From: CAWCDJ01 sp963836015
Lineage (GTDB): Bacteria; Acidobacteriota; Terriglobia; Bryobacterales; Bryobacteraceae
Assembly (NCBI GenBank): GCA_963836015.1
Contig: CAWIIF010000005.1
Location: 1 to 64,000 of the forward strand
DNA length: 64,000 nucleotides
Direction: 5' to 3'
Part shown: positions 55,172-62,698 of the stretch, piece after piece
How the letters are laid out: every line of letters begins with the position of its first letter
Numbering within the stretch: the first letter of the stretch is position 1
Translations under genes and position numbers: made by a program
The notes under the pieces: generated by a model
Seen by the model: the letters and a program-made list of their open reading frames with translations, nothing else
The model's database searches: none
What the model was told of the DNA's origin: nothing

Positions 55172-56122
55172 TTACTCGTCCCAGAAGTGTTCGCTGAGGT
55201 ATTTCTCCGCGCTGTCGCAAAGCATCGTAACTATCAGGCCGGTCTCGCCGCGCTTCGCGATTTCGCGTGCCAGCAGGGTGGCGGCCAGAACATTGCAGCC
55301 GGACGAAATCCCCACGAGCAGACCTTCTTCGCGCGCGAGGCGCCGCACCATGGCATAGGCATCCTCGGTCTCGATCCACAGATTGCCGTCCGCCAGGTTC
55401 TCATCATAAAACCCCGGCCGGATCGCCGTGGGCATGTGCTTCAGCCCTTCGAGTCCGTGGAAACCGCTGGAGGGTTGGGCCGACCAGCACTCCACTTCCG
55501 GCAAGTCGCGTTTGAGCCTGCGGGTGACGCCGGTGAACGTCCCGCTGGTGCCCATGGCGGCTACGAAGTGGGTGAGGCGTCCGGCGGTCTGCTTGATGAT
55601 CTCCGGCGCGGTGCCGTCGAAATGCGCCCGCCAGTTGGCGGGGTTGTTGTACTGGTCGGGATAGAAATAGCGGTCGGGGTCCTCTTCGTAGATCTTGCGG
55701 CACAGGCGAATGGCGCCGTCCGACCCCTCGCCCGCATCGCTGAAAATCGTCTCCGCGCCGTAAGCCTTCAGAATCCGCTTGCGCTCTTCAGAGGCGTTGG
55801 CGGGCAGCACGAGCTTCACCCGGTACCCGCGGTTGGCTCCGATCATGGCGTAGGCGATTCCGGTGTTCCCGCTGGTGGAATCGAGAATCGTGCGGCTCGG
55901 GTTCAGGCGTCCGGAGCGCTCGCCGTCGAGCACCATATTTAAAGCCGCCCGGTCCTTCACCGATCCACCAGGATTGAAGTACTCCGCCTTGGCGCAGATC
56001 TCGACACCGGGGAATTCCGCCGGGATACGCTCGAGACGGACCAGCGGTGTATTGCCGATCGTGGCCAGCAGCGGTTCCGCCTCGGTTCGGGCGAGATAGG
56101 GGACGGGTACGACGTACGCCAT
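55172..56122 (-). CDS. cysM: cysteine synthase, CysM type
   Basis: About 316 residues from ATG 56122, which follows AAGGTG by five bases. PLP-enzyme landmarks: the Schiff-base Lys in NPGGSVKDRAALNM, the substrate loop DSTSGNTGIAYAMIG, and the phosphate-binding MGTSGTFTG. Operon with the JAMM protease and the carrier-E1 fusion argues that it uses carrier thiocarboxylate with O-phosphoserine, as mycobacterial CysM does, and not free sulfide. First gene of the operon. Confidence 0.9.
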   Translation of the reverse strand: MAYVVPVPYLARTEAEPLLATIGNTPLVRLERIPAEFPGVEICAKAEYFNPGGSVKDRAALNMVLDGERSGRLNPSRTILDSTSGNTGIAYAMIGANRGYRVKLVLPANASEERKRILKAYGAETIFSDAGEGSDGAIRLCRKIYEEDPDRYFYPDQYNNPANWRAHFDGTAPEIIKQTAGRLTHFVAAMGTSGTFTGVTRRLKRDLPEVECWSAQPSSGFHGLEGLKHMPTAIRPGFYDENLADGNLWIETEDAYAMVRRLAREEGLLVGISSGCNVLAATLLAREIAKRGETGLIVTMLCDSAEKYLSEHFWDE

Positions 56123-56216
56123 GTTCACCTTCTTGGATTCCTTTCCTCCCAATTCGGATGCGAACATTGCATCTTAAAGGAAGTAAAGGAATTCCCTGGC
56201 TCTCTGAGCTTGCCCC

Positions 56217-56244
56217 ATTGTATCATCCCCCTAATCCCTGTCAA
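56217..56244 (-). promoter_or_regulatory. promoter of the cysteine operon
   Basis: -35 TTGACA (56244-56239), 16 bp, -10 TACAAT (56222-56217), close to consensus. A leader of about 90 bases follows with a small hairpin (GATGC / GCATC). No known riboswitch class was recognised in it. Confidence 0.7.
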
Positions 56245-56248
56245 CGAA

Positions 56249-56276
56249 GTAGGGTAGGATAGGCCTCCTGGCCTGT
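56249..56276 (+). repeat. dispersed short palindromic repeat, copy 2
   Basis: AGTAGGGTAGG, ATAGG, CCTCCTGGCCTG: the same unit as at 41845-41873 with an extra ATAGG. It has the same AGGCC-TCCT-GGCCT stem. It lies in the 320-base gap between cysM and the next TonB receptor. The rest of that gap (56281-56430) shows nothing but a GC hairpin (GCGCCGGAGGCGC). Confidence 0.6.
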
Positions 56277-56442
56277 CCATCGCGCCGGAGGCGCGCGCAC
56301 ACGCCTTCGTTCTACCGTTACGCAAGCTGGCACGCCGGAATCGCCCCCATTTTCCCTTTTCGCGCCCATAAACAGAATCAATCGGAATTCATCGAATCGA
56401 AAGATCGGCGATGCTATTCTGACTCTTCATAGAGGGAGATTT

Positions 56443-59400
56443 ATGACCAAGTCTTGCTTTTCCGCCTTACCCCCGGTGTGTGCCTTGTTGCTGGCAACCG
56501 CGGTGAGCGCCTTTTCCCAGGGCGCCGGCTCCGGCACCATTACCGGCACTGTCACCGACCCGACCGGCGCGCTGGTCCCCGGCGCGGCGGTCGTAGTCCG
56601 CAACATCGATACTGCCATCGAACGAAAGACCGAGACCAGTGAGGGAGGCGTTTTCGGCGCCGCCTTCCTGCAGCCCGGCCACTATGAAGTCCGCGCCTCG
56701 AGAGCAGGCTTCGCGACGGTTGTCCGCAAGGACCTTGTCCTTCAGGTGGGGCAGACCCTGTCCATCGACTTGAGCCTGGCCGTGCAAACGGCCCAAGCCG
56801 AGGTCACCGTTTCCGGCGAAGCCCCAGTGGTCGATACGGAGAAGACCGAAGTATCGCAGGTCGTGAGCCAGGGGCTGGTGGAGAATCTCCCGATCGCCGG
56901 CCGCCGCTGGGACAATTTCGCGCTCCTGACTCCCAACGTCACTACCGATGGCGGCAGCGGACTGGTCTCCTATCGCGGGATCTCGGGGCTCTACAACGAG
57001 AACTCGGTGGATGGAGCCAACAACAACCAGGCCTTCTTCTCGGAAGCCCGCGGCCGCGCGGTCAGCGGCGCGTATGTTTACAGCATGGATTCCATCAAGG
57101 AATACCAGGTCAGTTCCAGCAACTACAGCGCTGAGCTGGGCCAGGCTGCCGGGGGCGTCGTCAACGCGGTCACGAAGTCCGGCACCAACCAGATTCACGG
57201 CGACCTGTTTTACTACCTGCGCTACCCTTCGCTGAACGCGCTGGACCCGATCAGCAAGTCACAGGGCATCTACAGCCAGCCGATCCACCAGCAGCAGCAG
57301 TTCGGCGTGAGCGTCGGAGGGCCGATCATTAAGGACAAGCTCTTCTACTTTTTCACTTACGACGGCTCGCGCCGGGTCAACCCCGTGACTTACACCAGCA
57401 GCTCGCGATTTCCGCTCGCCTGCCCGTCGCAGATCACGGCCTCGCAGTGCGCCGCGGCCAACAGCTTTCTGGCGGCGCAGGTGGGCGTCTTCCCCCGTGC
57501 CACTAACCAGGACCTCGGATTCGGCAAGATCGATTACCAGCTCACCCCGTCCAATCATGTCAGCGCGTCGATGGATTTCATGAACTATCACGCGCCGAAT
57601 GCCTATAGCACCAACCCTTCCTACAACAACCTTTCGGTCACCGCCAACGGAACCAACACCACCCACGAGCGCATCTTCGTCACCAACTGGGATTCCACCA
57701 TCAGCAACAGCGTGGTGAACAATCTCCGGTTCCAGTGGGGACGCGACCTCGAGATTACCTCGGCCAACGCGCCCGGACCGAGCGTGGGCATCGCCAGCGT
57801 GATGACATACGGCCAGCCTAACGCCCTGCCGCGGCCCGCGTTTCCCGACGAGCATCGCTACCAGCTTTCCGATACCGTCTCTTTCGTTCATGGCCGGCAC
57901 ACCATGAAGGCCGGGATCGACTTGAACTTCATCCACGAGCTTCTGATCAACCTCTACCAGGGCGGCGGGCTTTATAACTACAACGGCGCAGCCCAGACGG
58001 CTTTCAATAACTGGGTGCTCGACATGTACGGCGTCAATACCGGCGACGGACTGACCGGCCGGCACTTCAGCAGCTTCGCACAGGTGACCGACCCCATCAC
58101 GGGAGTCGGAAAAGATGATTTCTACAACAACGACGTGGCGGGTTACGTGGAAGACAATTGGAAGGTCAATACCCGGCTCACTTTGAACCTCGGCGTGCGC
58201 TACGACCTGCAGATGGTACCGCAGCCGCCCCAGCCCAATACCGCGACACCGCTCACGACCCTCTACTCGAGCACCATCAAAATCGATAAGAACAACTTCG
58301 CGCCGCGCATCGGCGCTGCCTGGAACCTGGCTTCCAATACCGTCTTGCGCGCGGGCTACGGAATGTTCTTCGCCAAGACTTCCAACAGCACCTATTACGC
58401 CATCCGCGTGGAGAACGGGGTTTACCAGCAGACCTTCAACTGCACCCCGACCACCTGCCCCACTCTTGCGTTCCCCAACGTCATTTTCCCCGCGCCCGGA
58501 GCACCGCTTGCTGCGCCGTTCACCGGGGCGCTGACTCCCCAGGTGACCACTTTCGCTCCGCCCGCCGCGACCCAGTTGACGCACGGACTGGTCCCCGATT
58601 TCATCAATCCCATGGTGCACGAGGGCGACATCACCTTCGAGCGCCAGTTGCCGGGCAACACCAGCTTCTCCGCCGCCTATGTCTTCAGCCGCGGCATGCA
58701 CCTGCCGATGTTCATCGACGGCAACCTGGCGCCCTCCACGTCCACCAAGAGCTTCGACGTCCTCTCGTCCAGCGGCTCTACGGCGCAGACCATCACGGAG
58801 CCGTTCTACACCAAGCGGGTGGACGCCACGGGCGTGATCCTGGTGGGGTCGAGCGACGTGAACTCCTGGTACAACTCCATGGTTATCACGTTCCGCAAGC
58901 CCATGAGCCACGGGCTGGAGTTTCTTGCAAACTACACGCTGAGCAAGGCCACCGACGGCGGCGAAGTGCCCGGCCAGTACGGCACCTTCTACGGCACCGA
59001 TTCCCCGGTCGATCCCTTCAACCGTAAGCTCGAATATGGCACCTCGGACCTCGACCAGCGGCAGCGTTTCGTCGCCAGCGGCGTTTGGATGCCCCGCATC
59101 GGCGGCATCTCCAGCCGGCCCTTGAATCTGCTGGTGAACGGCTGGAACTTCGCCAGCATCCTCACCGTGGCTACCGGGCAGCCCATCACCGGCCAGATCA
59201 GCGGCTTCGCGTCGGGCGGTCCCGACGGCGGGCTCACCGGCGGAACGGTCAGCAATTCGGGCGGATCGATCGGCGGGCGGGCTCCCTGGATCGCCCGCAA
59301 TGCCTACCGTCTGCCATCGCTGCACAACCTGGATTTCCGCATCGGCCGCCAGTTCGCGGTAGCGGAACGCATCCGGCTGCAATTCATCGGCGAAGCTTTC

Positions 59401-59595
59401 AACCTGTTCAACACGACCAACATCACCGCCGTGAACACCACCCAGTTCAATTACACCAATGCCGGAACGGGCGGCTGCGCGGGCCATACCAACGCCTGCC
59501 TGATCCCCAACGCGGCTTTCCTGGCGCCCACGACCGCGTCGAACTTTGTGTACGCCTCGCGCCAGCTGCAGATCTCGGCGCGCCTGACATTCTGA
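56443..59595 (+). CDS. Oar-like TonB-dependent outer-membrane receptor
   Basis: 1050 residues, intact. GGGAG lies before ATG 56443. Signal peptide to AFSQ, then the regulatory domain (TITGTVTDPTGALVPGAAVV, EGGVFGAAFLQPGHYEVRAS) and plug (ENLPIAGRRWDNFALLTPNV, SVDGANNNQAFFSEARG). The barrel ends ISARLTF with the aromatic C-terminus. Ligand unknown. It is followed after 15 bases by hemD; a functional link is not evident. Confidence 0.9.
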   Translation: MTKSCFSALPPVCALLLATAVSAFSQGAGSGTITGTVTDPTGALVPGAAVVVRNIDTAIERKTETSEGGVFGAAFLQPGHYEVRASRAGFATVVRKDLVLQVGQTLSIDLSLAVQTAQAEVTVSGEAPVVDTEKTEVSQVVSQGLVENLPIAGRRWDNFALLTPNVTTDGGSGLVSYRGISGLYNENSVDGANNNQAFFSEARGRAVSGAYVYSMDSIKEYQVSSSNYSAELGQAAGGVVNAVTKSGTNQIHGDLFYYLRYPSLNALDPISKSQGIYSQPIHQQQQFGVSVGGPIIKDKLFYFFTYDGSRRVNPVTYTSSSRFPLACPSQITASQCAAANSFLAAQVGVFPRATNQDLGFGKIDYQLTPSNHVSASMDFMNYHAPNAYSTNPSYNNLSVTANGTNTTHERIFVTNWDSTISNSVVNNLRFQWGRDLEITSANAPGPSVGIASVMTYGQPNALPRPAFPDEHRYQLSDTVSFVHGRHTMKAGIDLNFIHELLINLYQGGGLYNYNGAAQTAFNNWVLDMYGVNTGDGLTGRHFSSFAQVTDPITGVGKDDFYNNDVAGYVEDNWKVNTRLTLNLGVRYDLQMVPQPPQPNTATPLTTLYSSTIKIDKNNFAPRIGAAWNLASNTVLRAGYGMFFAKTSNSTYYAIRVENGVYQQTFNCTPTTCPTLAFPNVIFPAPGAPLAAPFTGALTPQVTTFAPPAATQLTHGLVPDFINPMVHEGDITFERQLPGNTSFSAAYVFSRGMHLPMFIDGNLAPSTSTKSFDVLSSSGSTAQTITEPFYTKRVDATGVILVGSSDVNSWYNSMVITFRKPMSHGLEFLANYTLSKATDGGEVPGQYGTFYGTDSPVDPFNRKLEYGTSDLDQRQRFVASGVWMPRIGGISSRPLNLLVNGWNFASILTVATGQPITGQISGFASGGPDGGLTGGTVSNSGGSIGGRAPWIARNAYRLPSLHNLDFRIGRQFAVAERIRLQFIGEAFNLFNTTNITAVNTTQFNYTNAGTGGCAGHTNACLIPNAAFLAPTTASNFVYASRQLQISARLTF

Positions 59596-59610
59596 CCGCT
59601 ACAATCGGAT

Positions 59611-60411
59611 ATGGCATTCGACGGCCTCCGCGTGCTGGCTTTTGAGAGCCGGCGCGCGGCCGAGATCGGGGAGCTAATCCGCAAGCAGGGGGGCCGGCCC
59701 TTCGTGGCGCCATCGATGCGCGAGGTCCCGGTGACCGAAAACGACGCCGTGTTCGAATTCGCCGAGAGCTTGTTTCAGGGCCGGTTCGACATGGTGATCC
59801 TGATGACGGGCGTCGGCACGCGCCAGTTGAACCGGGTGCTCGCCACCCGTTATCCCGAATACGCCTTGGCGGACGCCTTTCGCAAAATCACCCTGGTGGC
59901 GCGCGGCCCGAAGCCTATCGCCGCGCTGCGGGAAATGGGCCTCAACCCCGCGCTCACTGCGCCCGAGCCGAATACGTGGCGGGAAGTCCTGGCCGTTACC
60001 GAAGGCCGGCCCGAGCGGTGCATCGCGATTCAGGAATATGGCCGCAGCAATCCGGAACTGGCCGCCGGGTTGCGCAGCCGCGGCGCCGAGGTGACGGCGG
60101 TTCGCATCTACCAATACGGGCTTCCCGAAGACCCCGCTCCGCTGCGTGAAGCCGCCCGCCGCTTGGCGGACGGCGAGGCCGACGTGGCGCTGTTCACCAC
60201 TGCCGTCCAGATCGAACACCTTGCCCGCGTCGCCCGCGAGGCCGGGATCGAGGAAGCCGCCCTGGCCGGGTTGCGGCGCTGCCGCGTCTGCTCCATCGGT
60301 CCTACCACCACCGAGGCGCTCGAGCAGTTCGACATTCATCCGGCGCTCGAGCCGTCGCACCCCAAGATGGGGCTTCTGGTGCGGGAGGCGGCGGAACGCG
60401 CACACGGCTAA
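59611..60411 (+). CDS. hemD: uroporphyrinogen-III synthase HemD
   Basis: 266 residues with the two-domain HemD pattern: GLRVLAFESRRAAEIGELIR and MVILMTGVGTRQLNRVLAT in the first half, ERCIAIQEYGRSNPELAAGL with RIYQYGLPEDPAPL and DVALFTTAVQIEHLARVA in the second. It ends CSIGPTTTEALEQFDI. It closes the tetrapyrrole ring with inversion of ring D. Members are weakly conserved, so the call rests on the whole pattern. Confidence 0.85.
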   Translation: MAFDGLRVLAFESRRAAEIGELIRKQGGRPFVAPSMREVPVTENDAVFEFAESLFQGRFDMVILMTGVGTRQLNRVLATRYPEYALADAFRKITLVARGPKPIAALREMGLNPALTAPEPNTWREVLAVTEGRPERCIAIQEYGRSNPELAAGLRSRGAEVTAVRIYQYGLPEDPAPLREAARRLADGEADVALFTTAVQIEHLARVAREAGIEEAALAGLRRCRVCSIGPTTTEALEQFDIHPALEPSHPKMGLLVREAAERAHG

Positions 60412-60420
60412 ACTAGGGGA

Positions 60421-60645
60421 GTGGCATCCGGCAAAAAACCGCTTTCGGTGATGGTAGGCGAATATACCGCGCTGGCGTTCATGCTGCCGGCCGCCACCTT
60501 CATCGGCTATTTGATCGGCTACCTCCTGGATAAGGCGTTCGGTACGCACTTCCTGTATATCCCGTTCCTGGTGTTGGGGATCGCCGCGGGGTTCGTGCAG
60601 CTCATCCGGCAGCTGATGCGGGACACCCGGAATGACGGCTCCTGA
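60421..60645 (+). CDS. atpZ: AtpZ/AtpI-type small membrane protein of the ATP synthase locus
   Basis: 74 residues with two membrane helices (YTALAFMLPAATFIGYLIGY, YIPFLVLGIAAGFVQLIR). GTG 60421 is used, but its spacing to AGGGG is poor, and ATG 60451 is possible. AtpZ proteins lie at the head of F0F1 operons and may assist assembly or ion homeostasis. It overlaps the next gene by 14 bases. Confidence 0.75.
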   Translation: MASGKKPLSVMVGEYTALAFMLPAATFIGYLIGYLLDKAFGTHFLYIPFLVLGIAAGFVQLIRQLMRDTRNDGS

Positions 60646-61015
60646 CGACCGGTTCTACGACCGGGCCCTGGAGCGCATTGCCCGGTTGATGTTCGCCCTG
60701 GGCGTGGGCGGGACGATGGCCGCGTGGGGCTGGCGCGGCTGGGAGTGGGGCGCCGGTTTCGCGCTGGGGTCGGGCGCCTCCTGGCTCAACTACCGCTGGC
60801 TCAAGAATATCGTGGACACTCTCGCCGGACGGCGGCCCAAGAGCAAGCGCGTAGCCATCCTGGCCGGCCTTCGCTACCTACTGTTGGGTGGTGGAGCCTA
60901 TGTTATATTGAGATATTCGAAAATCAGTGTCGCGGCCGCACTGGCGGGGTTGTTCGTCTCGGCTGCCGCAGTCATCATCGAAATCCTGATCGAACTGTTG
61001 TATGCACGAGACTGA
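60632..61015 (+). CDS. atpI: ATP synthase subunit I-like membrane protein
   Basis: 127 residues, about four membrane helices (FALGVGGTMAAWGWRGW, GAGFALGSGASWLNYRWLK, YLLLGGGAYVILRY, AALAGLFVSAAAVIIEILIE). GSGASWLNYRWLKNIVDTL matches the AtpI/ATP-synthase-I pattern. It helps assemble the c-ring in other bacteria. It overlaps atpB by 14 bases. Confidence 0.75.
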   Translation: MTAPDDRFYDRALERIARLMFALGVGGTMAAWGWRGWEWGAGFALGSGASWLNYRWLKNIVDTLAGRRPKSKRVAILAGLRYLLLGGGAYVILRYSKISVAAALAGLFVSAAAVIIEILIELLYARD

Positions 61016-61730
61016 GCTCTTCGTAACGAAAATCTTCAACGACCATCTGGCCGGGGTGGCGAATTGGGCGCTGGGACTCGTTGGGATGCACCAACATCCG
61101 CGTCCGTGGGCGAATTTCGTCGTGATGGAACTGCTGGTCGCCGCCATAATCGTGATACTGTTCGCGATTCTGCGGCCGAGACTTTCGGCCACCGCGCCCG
61201 GCAAACTGCAGCACACGTTCGAAGTGATTTACGAGTTCCTCAACGGGCAGGCCGACGAGCAGGTGGGTCACGACGGACACCGTTACCTGGTGTTTTTCGG
61301 AACGATCTTCATTTTTGTACTATTCGGCAATCTCATCGGCATCATCCCGGGCATGGAGTCGCCTACCATGGCGCCGGCTGTGCCGCTCGGTTGCGCCCTA
61401 GCGACGTTCCTTTATTACAACTACGTGGGCATGCGAGCTCAGGGAGTGGGCAAATACATGGTGCATTTCGCCGGTCCGATGCCGATCCTGGCGCCCCTCA
61501 TGGTGCCCATCGAGCTCATCAGCCACCTGGCCCGGCCGCTCTCTCTTACCATCCGTCTTTACGCCAATATGTATGCCGGCGAGCAGGTGACCCTCGTGTT
61601 TCTCAGCCTGACGTATTTCCTGGTGCCCGCCGTCTTCATGGGGCTGCACATTTTCGTTTCCCTGCTACAGGCTTATATTTTCATGCTCCTGACCATGATG
61701 TACGTGGCCGGAGCTGTAGCTCACGATTAA
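61002..61730 (+). CDS. atpB: ATP synthase F0 subunit a
   Basis: 242 residues. The essential Arg is in ARPLSLTIRLYANMYAGEQV; LFGNLIGIIPGMESPT and LLQAYIFMLLTMMYVAGAV are typical of subunit a. It forms the ion half-channels facing the c-ring. The N-terminus carries a His-rich stretch (MHQHPRPWANF). Confidence 0.95.
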   Translation: MHETELFVTKIFNDHLAGVANWALGLVGMHQHPRPWANFVVMELLVAAIIVILFAILRPRLSATAPGKLQHTFEVIYEFLNGQADEQVGHDGHRYLVFFGTIFIFVLFGNLIGIIPGMESPTMAPAVPLGCALATFLYYNYVGMRAQGVGKYMVHFAGPMPILAPLMVPIELISHLARPLSLTIRLYANMYAGEQVTLVFLSLTYFLVPAVFMGLHIFVSLLQAYIFMLLTMMYVAGAVAHD

Positions 61731-61823
61731 TACCGGCATTTTGCCGCTCCTCCAGTGTGAGCCCGGCTGCAAGAGGATGACGGGAACCACCTCCTGGGAG
61801 CGATTCTTATCGAGGAGAGTACG

Positions 61824-62132
61824 ATGACAAAGAAATTCCTGATGCTGCTGGCGCTGCTGTTGCTGGCCAGCACCGTAATGTTCGCCCAGACCCCCGGCAC
61901 CACCGCGCCGGCGACCGGCTGGTGGGTATCGGTCAGTGCCGGTTTCGGCATGGCGATCGCCTCCGGCCTTTGCGGTCTGGCCCAGGCGAAGGCGGTGGCC
62001 GCTTCTGCCGAGGGTATGGCCCGGAATCCCGGCGCCGCCGGCGCTATCCGGTTCGCGCTGCTGTTAGGCCTGGTGCTGATTGAGTCGCTAGCGCTTTACA
62101 CCCTGGTTATCATCATTCTGAAGGTCAGTTAA
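61824..62132 (+). CDS. atpE: ATP synthase F0 subunit c, with N-terminal signal-like extension
   Basis: 102 residues, longer than usual: the first 35 (MTKKFLMLLALLLLASTVMF, then AQTPGTTAPATGWW) look like a cleavable signal. Then the hairpin: helix 1 with AQAKAV, polar loop MARNPGA, helix 2 with LVLIESLALYTLV holding the ion-binding Glu. Relative to loop Arg, Gln is at -13, Glu at +20, Ser at +21 and Tyr at +25. These are the spacings of the Na+ ligands in Ilyobacter subunit c. No subunit b gene follows here, so the rest of the enzyme must be encoded elsewhere. Confidence 0.93.
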   Translation: MTKKFLMLLALLLLASTVMFAQTPGTTAPATGWWVSVSAGFGMAIASGLCGLAQAKAVAASAEGMARNPGAAGAIRFALLLGLVLIESLALYTLVIIILKVS

Positions 62133-62149
62133 CGTTCAGGTTAACAAGT

Positions 62150-62173
62150 CCGGGACGGATCCTTCCGTCCCGG
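62150..62173 (+). terminator. terminator-like hairpin after atpE
   Basis: CCGGGACGGA, loop TCCT, TCCGTCCCGG: a perfect 10-bp stem 18 bases past the atpE stop. No T-run follows, so it may be a Rho-independent terminator variant or a 3'-end stabiliser. Confidence 0.5.
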
Positions 62174-62285
62174 CGCTCCCTCCTCCCGTACTTCTGGACC
62201 AAAAATTCTAGTACTGCAAAGCTCCCAGCGCCGGGCTGGTCTATTGACCCAATCCCTACTACCAACTAGCATTAGGGACGACTTG

Positions 62286-62632
62286 ATGGAACAACGTCAG
62301 AACCCGCCGCTTTCAGCTCGAGCTGCCGCTCTCGATCACCCGTTCCGGTACCGCGCGGGTCACCTTCTCCGGTCTCACCCGGAATATCAGTTCGTCAGGC
62401 GTCTTGTTCACTGCCGGCGGACCAGCCCGATCTGGGCGGGCCGATCGAGTACGTAATCCTTCTGCACCGGGAGGGGCCCCAACCAGTCAGCCTGCGCTGC
62501 GTCGGGAAGGTCGTGCGGTCGGAGCAGACCTATGCCGGCCCGGACGACCAGGACTCTGCGTACCGCATCGCTGCCACGCTCGAGCGGTGGGAATTCGTTC
62601 GCGACCGTCAGTACGACGCTGTGGCCCAATAG
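62286..62632 (+). pseudogene. PilZ-domain protein, two frameshifts
   Basis: It starts MEQRQNPP at ATG 62286, then shifts near 62308 to RFQLELPLSITRSGTARVTF, then SGLTRNISSSGVLFTA. It shifts again near 62420 to PDLGGPIEYVILLHREGPQ, VSLRCVGKVVRSEQ and TLERWEFVRDRQ, ending TAG 62630-62632. NISSSGVLF and GPIEY are the PilZ pattern (D/N-x-S-x-x-G). PilZ domains bind cyclic-di-GMP; the N-terminal Arg motif is RQNP-RF here. About 114 aa when joined. Confidence 0.72.
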
Positions 62633-62698
62633 CCGCCGTTCCTGCTTGTTTCTTTCGCCGCTTTGTTATAACGTAGCAAAGAAAAGGCGAAAGATAGC

